Assembly (NCBI GenBank): GCA_015478945.1
Contig: JABUQX010078653.1
Location: 2,501-52,153, forward strand
DNA from: Trachelipus rathkii
Taxonomy: Eukaryota; Arthropoda; Malacostraca; Isopoda; Trachelipodidae
DNA: 49,653 bases
Direction: 5' to 3'
This document shows, piece after piece, positions 26,160 through 38,015 of this stretch. Made by a program: the position numbers and the translations under genes. Numbering within the stretch: position 1 is the first letter of the stretch; the number at the start of each line of letters is the position of its first letter. A model generated the notes under the pieces. That model made no database searches. It saw only the letters and a program-made list of their open reading frames with translations, and had not been told where the DNA came from.

Positions 26160-27807
26160 TTATTTCAAATTGGTTCGCGAATCTACAAACATCATTGAAA
26201 GAGCAAGGCAATGGATTTGATTTGTTTTCGTAAGAGTCGATTTTTCAATCGAGAGTTACTTCCAGATCGATCTTGTAAAAAACTAGTACTTGAGTGTTGT
26301 TGGATATGCGATCAATTTCTCCCGCCACAGAACAGTAACGCGCAGATCTCATATCATAAGCACGACAAACTACATGATCTGTCGATATGAAACGTCTGTT
26401 GACTTTCCTTATTCAACATAAGTCTCTAAAAAATCATCTGTTACAGGATACATTCTTTGCCAAAGAGCTATACTGCTGTTGCCCGAACAACTTGCCATGT
26501 GCCTTCATAGAATGCCATAACTCGCGAAAATCATAAAGTAGTTACGTCATGATAGGTAGAACGTCATTTTTGATTGTGCTATCCAGGCACTATGAGCGAG
26601 AGCGTTTATTTATTATTGATCTTGCGCACCCCATGTGCGTTTTCCAAGGTGGTTTCTGGCAACGGAGAGAGTATTCATTCTGATAAATCCCACTGCGTGT
26701 TTTATCCGAACATCTTGGCTACACACTGATCTTACGTGTCCATAATTACAACACAAAATGAGAGTCTTGAATTCTACACGTTTGGACCATGTCTGGGTCT
26801 ATAAGTGGTCTCTTATACACGACTCGAGACATCACCAGAAAAGTCTCATTTCCATAACTCGGAACCGAAACAGATGAAGCAAATATGCAGCAAACATAAT
26901 CAATATTACTAGAAATATCATCAGAAGCTGAAATTTTTTCAGTTCCAATATGACGAAGTCGCGAAGAAAATCTCTTACACGGAAATACATATATACATCC
27001 CTCTGAAATGTCAAAGCTTTGCAGAATTGTAGGCTTATGACAAGGATCTGTGTGGGATATATATCGCTAGAGACAACTATATATGAATGCAATTTCGAGC
27101 TATACAATACTCTGTATTCTCAGTTGTGACAACCTTACTATCAGATCTTGCGAGCGCGTTCTCCAAAGAATTACTCATATATCCATGGATTCTGCACCTC
27201 GCCCTTGCTATGCTCATTGACATCTTGCTCTGTGCAGCAGTCGGCGACCAGAGGCGCGGCAATGTCTGATCAGTTCCAAGTCTTTACAATAATTATGATA
27301 TAATAACCGACATATTCCACGAATTCTACGCCTCAGCTTACAGAGCCCCACAATTAGGAGATACGAGGGTGCACATGTTGGCTGGAACTTCGGCGTCCTC
27401 GCTGACAAAATGGCTGCAATTTATCAGGCGGACTGCCCTGTAACACTGGTGATCGCTGAATGGCCTTCGCGAAGATCTACTATCTCACCGTCACTTCCCT
27501 TATGACCCTTAGATATAATTATCACCAATATCTCTGTAGCTGTCTTTGTTTGGACGAGTGTGTGGTACATTAACCCAGGTCAACATAAGAGAGGAACTCC
27601 GGAGCTTTCAGCGATATCCACTTGAACATACCTGTATATATTCTATGACGAGTTGAGGGGAAGTGCTTTTCGTCATTCCATTCTCAGAAGTACAGATTAT
27701 GGTCAAATGGTCTTATTATGGCCGAAAATGTAACCCATACGAATGGTGTTATCAGTTGTTACAGGGCGACATCTACAATTGAGACACTATCAACTTCTTT
27801 CCTGCAG
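26160..27807 (+). pseudogene. Exon-like block with shifting open frames, unrecognised protein
   Basis: A block of ordinary composition begins after an acceptor-like ttgtttcag (26151-26159) and ends at a donor-like cag|gtaaat (27805-27813). Long open segments occur on the plus strand: 26287-26421 (44 codons, including YAINFSRHRTVTRRSHIIS), and 27087-27443 (118 codons with one TGA at 27267, including a hydrophobic WILHLALAMLIDILLCAAVG and later DIFHEFYASAYRAPQLGDTR). Another frame is open from about 27330 to 27623 with a single TGA (including WNFGVLADKMAAIYQADC and ISVAVFVWTSVWYI), and one from 27656 to 27783 (FSEVQIMVKWSYYGRKCNPY). Hydrophobic segments suggest a membrane protein. I considered a chemoreceptor but saw no diagnostic motif. 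The frame changes mean pseudogene or consensus indels. Confidence 0.4.
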
Positions 27808-27813
27808 GTAAAT
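27805..27813 (+). other. Candidate 5' splice donor
   Basis: cag|gtaaat, close to the eukaryotic donor consensus, follows the last open segment of the exon-like block and is followed by AT-rich intron-like DNA. It is an isolated sequence match and is informative only together with the upstream open frames. Confidence 0.35.
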
Positions 27814-29840
27814 TTTCATTTCAATATAACAGAGAATATTCATAACTGAACTGACCAATATAGCGCTTCTAAATATTAGCAATAAGAAATTGCCTGCGCG
27901 TCAAAACATACGTTCTGTTTAAACCTATCCTTATTTTACTCATTATCAACCCCTCCGAGAATATCGACACAAAACATTTGTTTAATTTAATCCACGTGTG
28001 TATCTAACAGTACTATAATCTCGATGTGTACGTCCATCTAGCTGTGTGTGCGATCCAATTTTCCAAAACCCATTTTTTGGATTTTAAATGAAAAAGTGCG
28101 TAACACACGGGATTTCAAAACAATTATTTCACGTCTGTTCTTTCGTCGTAGCTCTCCAGGTGAAGCGATTTAGAAAACGAATGTTCAGTGTATATGTCAG
28201 GTTCCTCGAAAGCAAGACCACATGCACATTCTTTATTTATACTAATATATAAAATATTCACTATAATTTCGCTCTTGTCTGTATCTTTGAGTCATTCAAG
28301 TTTTGCGTTCACTGTGTAGCTTTGGTGATAACGCAGAATTGTCTTTTTATCCCCTGATAAATAATAAAAATATAAAACTTATTTTTTTAGAAATATTTAT
28401 CTAAATATAAATAAAAAATTTTTTATTTGATAGTATTATTACAAAAAATATTATATCAATATATATATTATATAATGATATAAAATAATAAAATAGTAAT
28501 GAAATTACTTTATATCATATATTATATTATTATATATATATATATATTATATATATATATTCACTAATAACTAAATTTTAAGCAACAGTCCGCAGTATAT
28601 AGATAAAAAATTTGATGGGAGTGAACATCGGTTGTATAGATCAAACATGCAGGAATTGATTCATAATTATATTATTAACTCATTTTTCCCTTTACGAGTT
28701 GTAATTTTTGGATTAAATTAGCTATATATAATAAAAATTTAATGATAATAATTTATATATATATATATATTTTTTTTCTATACTTTAGGTATAAATATAA
28801 TATATTTAAAAACAAACATCAAATTATTTCAGAGGTCATTCATAATTAAATTCTGTGCCAAGATGTGTGAATCTTTTTATTTTTTAACTAGATAATAATT
28901 TTTATTTTTATGTATTTAATTAATGTCTCCAATAATAAAAAAATTGTTACTTTGTTGAATATTTCCTCAATAATAATAGTTTTATTTTTTTATTTTTATA
29001 TAATTTGTTATATCTACTTTAAAGAACATAAATTCCATATAACTTAATGCCATATATATATTATATATTTATTATAAATTATATTACAAAGATAAAGATA
29101 GTTCGTCTATAAGTATAAAATTAATAAATAATGTTCATATCTCTCGGCCAATCAAATTCGACAAATCTCGGCAACATCTGAAACTTATCATATATGATAT
29201 TCCATACAACAAATATATAATAATTTAATTACCATATTTTCTATTTATTAATATAATCCTCTCACCCAAAAAATAAGTTGGTTTATTGGGTAAAATATAT
29301 ATTTGTGACAATCTAGCTTGAGCACTCAATAATAACTCAAAATAAATCGAAAATAAATAATATACATACATATGTATTAACTATTTGATATAATAAGATA
29401 ATGTATATGAACCCATATATCTATATCAATTTAAATTTCTCAATGTTGTATAATATAGTCAAATTTTATTTGTAAATATAATAAAAATTCTTTGGGGTAG
29501 AAGTTTTTGATATTGACGATAAAAATAAATGTCTAATAATAATAAACTAATGTGACGTTTTGAGAATAGTATTATGTAAAAATCTATAACTAAAAGTAAT
29601 AATGATTACAAGATACACAGAAAAAACACCCGGATATAACATACATTTTTTAATATAGTTTTAATATATAAATCATACATAGTTTGGTTAACTATATATA
29701 TATATGGTATAGTATTTGGGATTGTAGGCCAGAGTCTTATAACAATTTCTTATGAACAAAACATTCGTAAATTTGTTTCAAAAATTTTTGCGCGTATTCT
29801 TTTCCTCAATATTTGTTCATTTTTTTTTTAGTGGAGTGAC
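27814..29840. other. Anonymous AT-rich DNA, intron-like
   Basis: No supported gene. TA tracts lie at about 28440-28565 and 28750-28770. A short run of ordinary composition continues to about 28350 without a long frame. Confidence 0.55.
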
Positions 29841-30008
29841 TCATGCAACTTAAATTTGCTGGACTTTTCATGTGGGGGCGGGAACTTTTTACATTCAAGC
29901 GAGAAAATCTTGATTTAATTGAAATTAGCCCAATATCGCCTGTCACTCGAATAACATACTATTCATTAAATTTTATTATGTGTATATTATTATTATATTT
30001 GATGAATC

Positions 30009-30047
30009 CTCTCCTCTTTTCTCTCTCTCTCTCTCTCTCTTCTCTCA
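30009..30047 (+). repeat. (CT)n microsatellite
   Basis: A CT run, followed by further CTC-rich sequence to about 30110. The plus-strand open frame spanning it (29843-30217, no ATG at its start) is Leu/Ser-rich because of the repeat and is not called as a gene. Confidence 0.92.
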
Positions 30048-30309
30048 GTATATCGCTACTCTCCATCATTCTTCTCCATCTCTCTCTCATCATACTCTCA
30101 CTCATACTACTTGCATCCATATCTCATGACGTGTGCTGCTCTTCTTCATTAAATACATTATTATACATCACTCAATATAAATTGCAAAGATACTATATAT
30201 TATTAGGCAGATACTAGGTGTATTTTCTTAAGGATTAAAGGAAATATAAGAGTAAAGTAAACATGTAAACATATTCTGTTAATTTAATTACTTATATTTA
30301 TTAAATATT

Positions 30310-30660
30310 TTGGTGATAATTTATATATATTTTATATATTAATAAAATATTATATAATATATATTTATATATAATAATATATATTATATATTTATATTAT
30401 ATATTATATATTAATATATATTATATTCTATATATATATATATATATATATTAATATTATTATATAATTATATATATATTATATTATATATATATATAAA
30501 TAAATATATATAAATTAAATATATTTTTATTTATTAAATAATATTAAGTATATATTATAATATATATATATATATATTATTATTTATTATATATATATAT
30601 ATTATATATATATATTATATATATTAATATATATATTTAGTTGAATATAATTATATTTAA
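30310..30660. repeat. (TA)n-rich tract
   Basis: Dense TA repeat with TTAAT interruptions. Confidence 0.93.
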
Positions 30661-30899
30661 TGGGACAATTGACTATCCGACATCCGCTAATACACGCATT
30701 CCCTGCATTCCGCATTCGGTTCAATTCCTCTCTTTTGGAAAAATTTAGAAGGTAGGTATTGATATTTGAAGGGTATGTTTTTTCTTAATATTATTTGATT
30801 AAATGCAATATATAAAATAAATTATTTTGATTTGTTCTAAATCTTACCTATTCCAATCTATACCTATTGTATACTGTATATTATATGAAATATTTCATT

Positions 30900-31190
30900 T
30901 TATGTATTATATATTATTATATTATATATATATATATATACTTTCTTTTAATATATTATATATATTATATATAATATTAGATTAATATATGATATATATT
31001 AATATTAATATAATATATAAGTATAATTAATATATTATTATATATATATATATATAATATAGCAATATCATCAATATATATTAATAATGTAAAAATTTCT
31101 ACCAATTACCCAGTTTAATAATAATATATATATATTAATAAATATAAATATATAATATAATATATAATATATATATATTATTATATTATT
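30900..31190. repeat. (TA)n-rich tract
   Basis: TA repeat with short unique gaps near 31070-31120. It borders the retroelement-like region and truncates it on its downstream (minus-strand) side. Confidence 0.9.
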
Positions 31191-31280
31191 GTACCTTCTT
31201 TATTTCTTTTTTTCTTTGTTACCTATCTATTATTACTCAGTGAGGAAGTGATATTTTCTTCATCCTGTCAGCCTTAATTG

Positions 31281-31523
31281 CTAAGCGTATCTTTTCTCCA
31301 ATGAACATTCCCCTTTGGACTTGCCTATATAATTAACTATGGTCCTCTTCTCTTTTAATGCATCTTCATATATTGCAGAACACAGGTAAGCTGACATCTT
31401 TTCCAGATGAGTTCCTTCCACCGAACCTGACCCATTCATCTTTATTACTCGGTCTTTCCCCTGGTCTTCTTTTGACATTTCACTATCTGTGTCTAATTCA
31501 CGACATCTTCTTTTCATAGGCAT
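31281..31523 (-). pseudogene. ORF1/gag-like fragment of a retroelement
   Basis: A true ATG at 31523 opens an 80-codon frame beginning MPMKRRCRELDTDSEMSK, then a charged, Gly/Ser-containing segment and HLEKMSAYLCSAIYEDALKE, closing at TAG. A hydrophilic N-terminus followed by a helix-rich segment is the usual look of LINE ORF1 proteins, and the region upstream on the same strand holds LINE EN and RT pieces. The frame may extend upstream past the ATG (in-frame EILDANDECN). It stops about 100 bases before TA repeats, so the protein would be strongly truncated. The ORF1 assignment is inference from style and context; no zinc knuckle is visible. Confidence 0.3.
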
Positions 31524-32385
31524 TATATTACATTCATCGTTTGCGTCCAATATCTCTCTTACTCATTTGTCTACCACTCCATTTCTCAAATTCTTCCCCA
31601 AATTCACTATTCAGTATATCATGTTCTTCACCCCTTATATTCTTCTTCAAAAATTATAACCATTTATCATATTTCATCTATATTTCGTTCACTCTTGACA
31701 CTACTTTTCCAATTACATAGTACTATAATATAGTTATCTTAAAATAATACCTTCTCTCGCGCCGCTTTTATGAATAGATCTACGTCATTCCTATAACTTA
31801 TACATTCTTCGTTGTGGTTGTCCATGTTTCTCATGATCGGTCGTAAATAATCAACTTTAATTATAGTCTATGATTAACACAGCAAGTAACCGTTGAACGC
31901 TGACGTCGCATAAAGATGATACTATGGTACAATTGAGCACACATTTTATGTAAACCATCATAGATTATCTTATCCAGTTGACTTTTTATCTAATTCATCA
32001 TTGAGAGTATATTAATATTACGCAGCTATTCTAATCATAATTCCTATATCATATTTCCATTACTTTACGTCATTTATTATCTCCTCCTAACCACTTCCAT
32101 CCCTTTTTGCATAAATACTATATTTCTCCTGATATTATAATTGCAAGGTATATTTTACCGCCTATTATCATCCTCTTACCTGATACTTCACCACCATTCA
32201 CTCATACCCTCCTCATATATCCTCCTACTGAGTTATTAGTTTTATATAATTTCTCTGTTCATGTTACGTGATTTCAGTACATCCTCAATCCATATGCATT
32301 CCTTTCCAAACTCTGACTCGTAATAACAACTCCACCGCACACCTCTCGAATCGTCTTCCTCTCTCTCGCTCCCAATCACATTGGC

Positions 32386-32401
32386 CAGATCGTCCAGCAT
32401 A
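32386..32401 (-). other. Reverse transcriptase YADD box with one extra base
   Basis: The minus strand reads tatgctggacgatctg. As it stands the frame gives YAGRS. Skipping one of the two adjacent G bases gives YADDL, the catalytic metal-binding motif of reverse transcriptases, followed by AN-VIGSE in the same corrected frame. It is the strongest single pointer to a LINE in the window and a clear example of an indel inside a conserved motif. Confidence 0.55.
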
Positions 32402-33967
32402 TTTAATTCCATTATTCCCCTTCAAATTCTCCAGTTCTTCTACCTCACTTTTCGAACTTATATTATTCAAACCACCGTTAGCTATAAATTTAATATAATT
32501 TGTGTAAGACAGCCAGTGAAGAAACAACAACATTCTCCCCATGCATTTCTGCACGGTCCTGTGTTCAGCCTCAGATACACCGAAATACCATAAATTCTTC
32601 TTCGCTCTAGTTCTTAACACCCACATTTACAAACTGTATTTCCTTAATATACGTATATCTTTCTTTGAGCACTCATTAATATCTTACCCACACTACACTT
32701 CCACTCCATTTAATTTACTTTCCTCCATTTCTCCACTTTAGCTCTCGAACTTTTTCCCTTGTCAATATCGTAATACCGACTTCAATCAAAAATAAGATAT
32801 TTATATGCAGGTCGATAAATGAATAACGCTAACATTATTAGAATCAACTATCTAGTGTCCAGGCAGTCTCTCTGCATATACCTGATTCCACAAGATTACA
32901 TATGAATAAAAAGAAAGGGTTCCGAATCAGTTTCTCCTTTCACGGCAACATTCGCTTCGAGAGTCCGACGAGCGGAGATATTGATCGCGTCAACTCGCTT
33001 CTCTTCCCTCGTTATGCCTCGGCTCTCCTTCCTCAAGGTCCTCCTTGCAGTCCAATTAGTTGTATTACTTTCGGTCAATATATTCGCCAGATGGGTCCAT
33101 TCAGTGAAATATGAACTATTATTATGATTTTTACCTAGCTTACTCCCTCTCTCGCATTTGCGTTTATTCCTTTAGGAAGTCATAAGTCTAGATCGTGATA
33201 GAATTGAATGAGTTGCATATAAGGCATATGAATCCCCTCTACCGGCTATCTTTGCTTTTTCCTTCATTCTAATCGTTCAATCTATGAACTTGATATGTGT
33301 CTCTATTAATTTTCTTGTTATTATTCTTCTTCAAGCTCCTCTCCTTCCCTCCACCAACCAAACTACTTATAAACTGTTCCACTTTATAATTCTTCTCCTG
33401 GCTATTTTTATCCGCTTGCTCCCTATTTAATGTCATTCACACAGGTATTTCTTTACCTTTAATCTCCCGAGATAAGACTTTTCCTCGCATCCTATCGTGG
33501 TCCTACTCTCCCCTCGTCCTTAATTTCCTACAGCTTTCTTCCTCTCTTTTTTCATCTTACGTCCACTTTCGATTACCATTTAAGGCAGAGTACTTCATTA
33601 GGTTATTAAATTCTAGGTTCAATTATTCTTATATCATTCTCTTTCTTCCAGGTCTCAACAAGAATTTCTTCTCCGTTTCATCTATATTATAAATTTCTAA
33701 GTATTACGGTAGAGTTTATTAGGTTATTCTATACGCCTATTCTCGCCATCTTAAATATAATTCTTTTTCACATTCTCCTTCGCCCACAATGCTCTCGTTA
33801 TTCTCCTGCCATTCTTTACTCCGCTCTCCATATCTTTTATTTGGCACTCTTCTCTCTCTATTTATTCCCTCTTGCCTTCAATATTTCCATTGGCCTGTAT
33901 ACATATTCCTCCCTACTTTGCTATGCTCTGTTCTATCTTTGCAGCTAAAAATTTCTCATTTGTGCTA

Positions 33968-34009
33968 TTTTACTTTAATTGCTTTTTTCACTTCTCCGTT
34001 CCACCATGG
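33968..34009 (-). other. PWWN linker motif of LINE ORF2
   Basis: Fourteen codons read PWWNGEVKKAIKVK before a TAG. A Trp-Trp-Asn motif followed by a basic helix is common between the endonuclease and RT domains of many LINE proteins. After the stop, another frame continues with EKFLAAKIEQSIAK, consistent with one small indel. Confidence 0.5.
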
Positions 34010-35226
34010 TGTCAGAATTATTTAATACTTCCTTTATTATAGTAACTATACCTTGATCAGCCATATATTGATCCAATATTTACTTTAAGACCACTTGCTT
34101 ATTATATATAAATGACTAATCCTTCAAGGCTTCGTTTTCTTCTTCATTTCTTAGAATTTTATATGATTATATCTGTTATTTTCATTAATTTCTTCTCGTT
34201 TCTCACTATGATCAGCTGCACCTTTTTCTTGCTCATTTACTCTGCCCTCCCTTATATTATATCTCTCATTGTGAATGCTGGCCATGACTGTCTATGTAAT
34301 TCACGCATTCTAAGGACACTCCGATTCACCTGATATTTACTTATCTTAACCTCCTTTTTCGGAGGACTATCTATTGTAGCTATCACCGTTTTTGATCGAT
34401 TTGATTTATGCGTTATCATACCATGATTATTCCATTCATATATATACCTTTAACGTAAAAGATGTTGAGGACTCTTTTAAGTGCAGAACAACGTGTTCAT
34501 TTAAGGTGTACATATTGCTGTCATTTTCTCACACCAAAAGTTCAATCAACGCCTCTCCCTCCATGCTTCTTGTATCCTCTCCAAATGGTCCCAGATTCAT
34601 CTTCCAGAGGGTATTTCCAGCGCATTCTTGATCATACGTTGGAGTTATTTGTCTAGATGTTTATTGAGATCTCTCACTTCCTTTTCACATATACCCCACA
34701 TACTTACAAATACACACTCATACATTCTAGTTGTTTTTTCATCACACTGAGTTGACTTTTAGCTAACTTGATTCATTATATTAATGTTTCTTCAATATTG
34801 AATGCTGGATGATGTCTAATATACCTATCTTCTAAATCGGCACCTATCATCAATAGCCTTAATAGTCATCATATTTTATAATAATAGAATCATTACTGTG
34901 AATTAATAAAACATTCAATAGAGATACTGCATTTCTGCGTGATATTTCAAAGCAAAATGACCTAAACATTTCTTTTCAAGATAAAACTATGTCCATATAT
35001 AACGTGTCAAAAAAAAAAATTTTTTGCGGAAATTTCTGATAAAAACTTTCTCAATGAGCAAAAATGTTTTAAACGAGAAAAATACAATGAAAAGAAAAAG
35101 GAACAAACACTAAAAACAAATTACACGGCACACTCTTACCTCGTCCCCCAGTCCCCTGAGTCTTCGGGCTGAATTTCAGTTTGATTTCTTTAATTTTATT
35201 AAGAAATGAATTTTTATGGAAATACG

Positions 35227-35457
35227 TCAAATATTTGGTCTTAAACTCAAGTAACTAATTACCACTGCCATCTTGGTTTTGTCTTTGCCCACCTTCGATA
35301 TATCTTTCCTCATTAAATCGTCTCCTTCTTTACCCCGTGTTATTTCCAAATTATCGAACAACATTGACATTTCAATGAATCTTTTAATGTGGTGTTGGAC
35401 ACATCCACAATCAATGCTTTTAATAAAGTTTGCCACAAACCTTAAAAAGCTCTAAAC
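35227..35457 (-). CDS. Open frame of about 76 codons, unrecognised
   Basis: The frame runs from just after a TAG to TGA at 35227-35229 and has balanced composition (for example SMLFDNLEITRGKEGDDLMR and a Lys-rich KVGKDKTKM segment). No ATG begins it: the first candidate is a GTG at 35436. It sits upstream of the LINE endonuclease piece on the same strand, so it could be retroelement or unrelated gene debris. No family was recognised. Confidence 0.25.
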
Positions 35458-35792
35458 TCCCTCTCTTTCAGTACCTATTCTCCAATTTCCTTTCATATCG
35501 CCCCTCCACAACCACTGTTAAACACGGTCAACGTTCATTCTTCAAATATATTAATATCAATATTCTTCAAAGTCCTGCTCTATCTCCTCCTTATATACAC
35601 TCATCTCTTTCAACTTTACAATAATGACTATTCTGTAACTTCAAAACTTCCCATTCTTCTTATAGCTACTTCTCTTCTTTCATATCAAAAAAATAAAATA
35701 TTCTACACAGCCTGAAAATATATGATGCGGCAGAGAAATATGGTTATTTTCAAGGTCTCAAAAATTTAATTTCTTTATCTATCTTCTAAGTC

Positions 35793-35870
35793 AGCGATCT
35801 CCAAACTTTTTAGATCAAGTACCCCTAAAACGAAAAAAATTAAAAGTTGTATCCCCTATAGGCATGTAAT
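35793..35870 (+). mobile_element. Probable hAT-type terminal inverted repeat (single end)
   Basis: The sequence cagcgatctccaaacttttt followed by agatcaagtacccct closely resembles the CAGnGnTTCnCAAACTTTTT ends of hAT (Charlie-like) DNA transposons and their MITEs. The eight bases before it (ttctaagt, 35785-35792) would be one side of the 8-bp target duplication. No matching opposite end was found in the window, so the element is truncated or its other end has diverged. The element would extend to the right, where a minus-strand frame (36046-35840) has no transposase motif. Confidence 0.45.
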
Positions 35871-36727
35871 ATAATATAAGACAGCGACCAATGAGAAAAC
35901 CTCCCACTTACGTGATACACGATCATACACTCGTAAGTGATCGTGAGCCTTTTATGGAATACCAAAGATACATAAAAACAACACTTGCGTAGACAGCACG
36001 GGTCGGTAACGCTCACACAGGGAATTATCAACCTCTCCACCGACAATCTAAATTTCTAGTCGAGATACAATTTTAAATAATTTGTTGACTTCCCTCTAAG
36101 TCTCCAATAATAATAAATAATAAATAATAACTGGTAATACAAACAGTCAACTCATAATAAATCATAATAATAATAGTTTTAATCAATGAAAAAATGAAAA
36201 GTATTTAATTAATGGAAATGAGGAGACATGTTTTTGGTCCGTAACGATTTCTTAGGTCAAGTGGCTTGTTCCTCATACATGTATAATTTAGACACCCCCT
36301 TTTTATAAGGGACTTAAATGTAGGAAAAAAGTTGTCTCTCCATACTTTGCCATGATGAGATCAGATCAAAAATTGAGAGACTCACACTTCTATTAAGTTG
36401 ATTATATTATGATCAGAGAACCTCATGTTCTCAATAGAATTCTCATTCCAGAGCACATAATAAAGCGAGTGCCTTAAGAGCTTGTAGAGTCCGTTGTATT
36501 AGGTAATTCTTTATTTTAACCTCGGGATAGACGCAAGCCTTACAGTTCATTCCTTATCATTCAAGCCCTTAAATTATAAATCTTTTACCAATTCCTCTAA
36601 TTTATACACATATCCTACTCTAAATAATTCATAACAACTCTATTCCTCTTCTCTCATCACACCCTCTACACAATAGGAAGTTATATCACGATTTCTCATC
36701 TTAACCATAAATATCTTGTACGGCTTC

Positions 36728-38015
36728 TTATAATTTCTCATGGAGCTCTATCAATTTCACAGGATCACGCAGAGCACGTAAGAACCCAAGGTAGCCTCTA
36801 GAGATGTATGGAGAAAGGCACTTCATCCCCTCATCCCCCCCACCCCTCAGCACCAACCTTTCTTCAGGAGTTAAAGCGCCGCTAAACTATATCATTATAC
36901 ATTTTCAGCCACCTCAACCCCTCCACGAACTCCGAGAGTCTCCTAGCACAGTGACCTTAACGCTAATATTCGTGATCGACGCAAACGTATCGGTAAGCAT
37001 CCATCCGCCCTTTTCCCATAAACCAACAAGAACATTCAAACCAGTATTCGCGACACTCTAAACTCTACACACAACATATCCATTGGCTTTCTCCCCTCCA
37101 TATCCTACTTTTAACAAACAATCTCTACTCATATTCTCTAACACCTTCCTTGTAAATTCTTGCCAATTTATCCTACTCTTCCATTCGCGAACAATTCCTC
37201 TGACTCTATTTTTAGAGCTTTATATGCTTTTTTACATTTGGAAATATTCCCCACTATACTTAAACTACTAAACTGATAAAAGGCTAATGTCTTCGCCCAT
37301 CGCTCACAGAACTATACTTTACCTTTCCCTATGTCCTCAATATCCCAGCCACATCTGTCACCACTTACACCTTGGTCAAGTTTGTTGGAAGTCTCACATG
37401 TCCAACCTATTCCCGCTAGACCACATATAAGGAAGAACTACAACAACACAAAAAGTCATCTGACTACCTTTCTAACTTACTCATTTATAAGCCCTAAGAC
37501 GTGTCTACGCCTTTCCGCATCACTTGCATGTACTCCTCTCACTCATCTATCTCAAATAAGATCTTTGGGAAACACACACTCTAACTTACAAACTCTACTT
37601 CTTATAGAATCTATCATCAACCCTTGTAGCAAAAACACAAATACACTCACCTCCATAATAAACTCCGATCGAGAGAGAGAAAGCACACACGTAAAAGTTT
37701 AGCTCTCGTTGCACGCAAAACCGAAGCTGGTCCGCAACATGGATAGACATATATACACGTCCATATACAAAACCACCTGAGAGATTCAATATGCGCTTCT
37801 TTTCTCCGAGTCCCTTTCATTGAAAAGAATCTTTAACCAACTATTTTCAAACAACATCTTTCCAAAATCATAATCTCATTACATCCCAGAGACAGAACCT
37901 TTGGCTCGCGCTAGAGCACATCATGCCATTCATATTCCAACAAGAGCATTTTGATCCAAGTATGGCACTAGCGGTCCATGCCCCTAAATGTTCACGCTCC
38001 ACAAACTTCACCCCC
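36728..38015 (-). pseudogene. Cluster of coding-like minus-strand frames, possible second retroelement
   Basis: Several long frames follow in order. 38015-37871 includes VKFVEREHLGAWTASAILGS and CSCWNMNGMMC. 37789-37595 is 64 codons (LSGGFVYGRVYMSIHVADQL) starting at TTG. 37219-36917 is about 100 codons with one TAG at 37058, and includes INWQEFTRKVLENMSRDC and GGWMLTDTFASITNISVKVT followed by VLGDS. 36880-36731 is 50 codons (MKCLSPYISRGYLGFLRALR). The V-L-G-D element after a beta-strand-like stretch, and the W-N-M-N-G near the start, recall an APE-type LINE endonuclease, but both matches are loose. Strand and proximity agree with the LINE remnant at 32.2-34.6 kb. A host gene with errors is the alternative. 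Confidence 0.35.

Larger units (their letters stand above)
32200..34610 (-). mobile_element. Degenerate LINE (non-LTR retrotransposon) ORF2 remnant
   Basis: Read on the minus strand, endonuclease-like, linker and reverse transcriptase pieces appear in the order expected of ORF2. The endonuclease-like part (34606-34441) is one frame with a single TGA and contains GEDTRSMEGEALIELLV, matching the region just after the GD(F/L)N motif of APE-type LINE endonucleases. PWWNGEVKKAIKVK at 34009-33968 resembles the linker after the endonuclease. A YADDL box is at 32401-32386. Intervening frames are broken, so most of the RT fingers and palm cannot be read. Other open pieces on this strand are 33078-32896 and 32626-32285. 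Edges are approximate. It is a dead copy, or one scrambled by consensus errors. The clade cannot be decided by eye. Confidence 0.55.

Noticed and set aside
29843..30217. 124-codon plus-strand frame
   Set aside because: Its start codon is not ATG and the middle is translated CT repeat (Leu/Ser runs).
30716..30726. ggttcaattcc, a tRNA B-box-like word
   Set aside because: Flanking bases do not form a T-arm stem and no A box lies upstream at a suitable distance.
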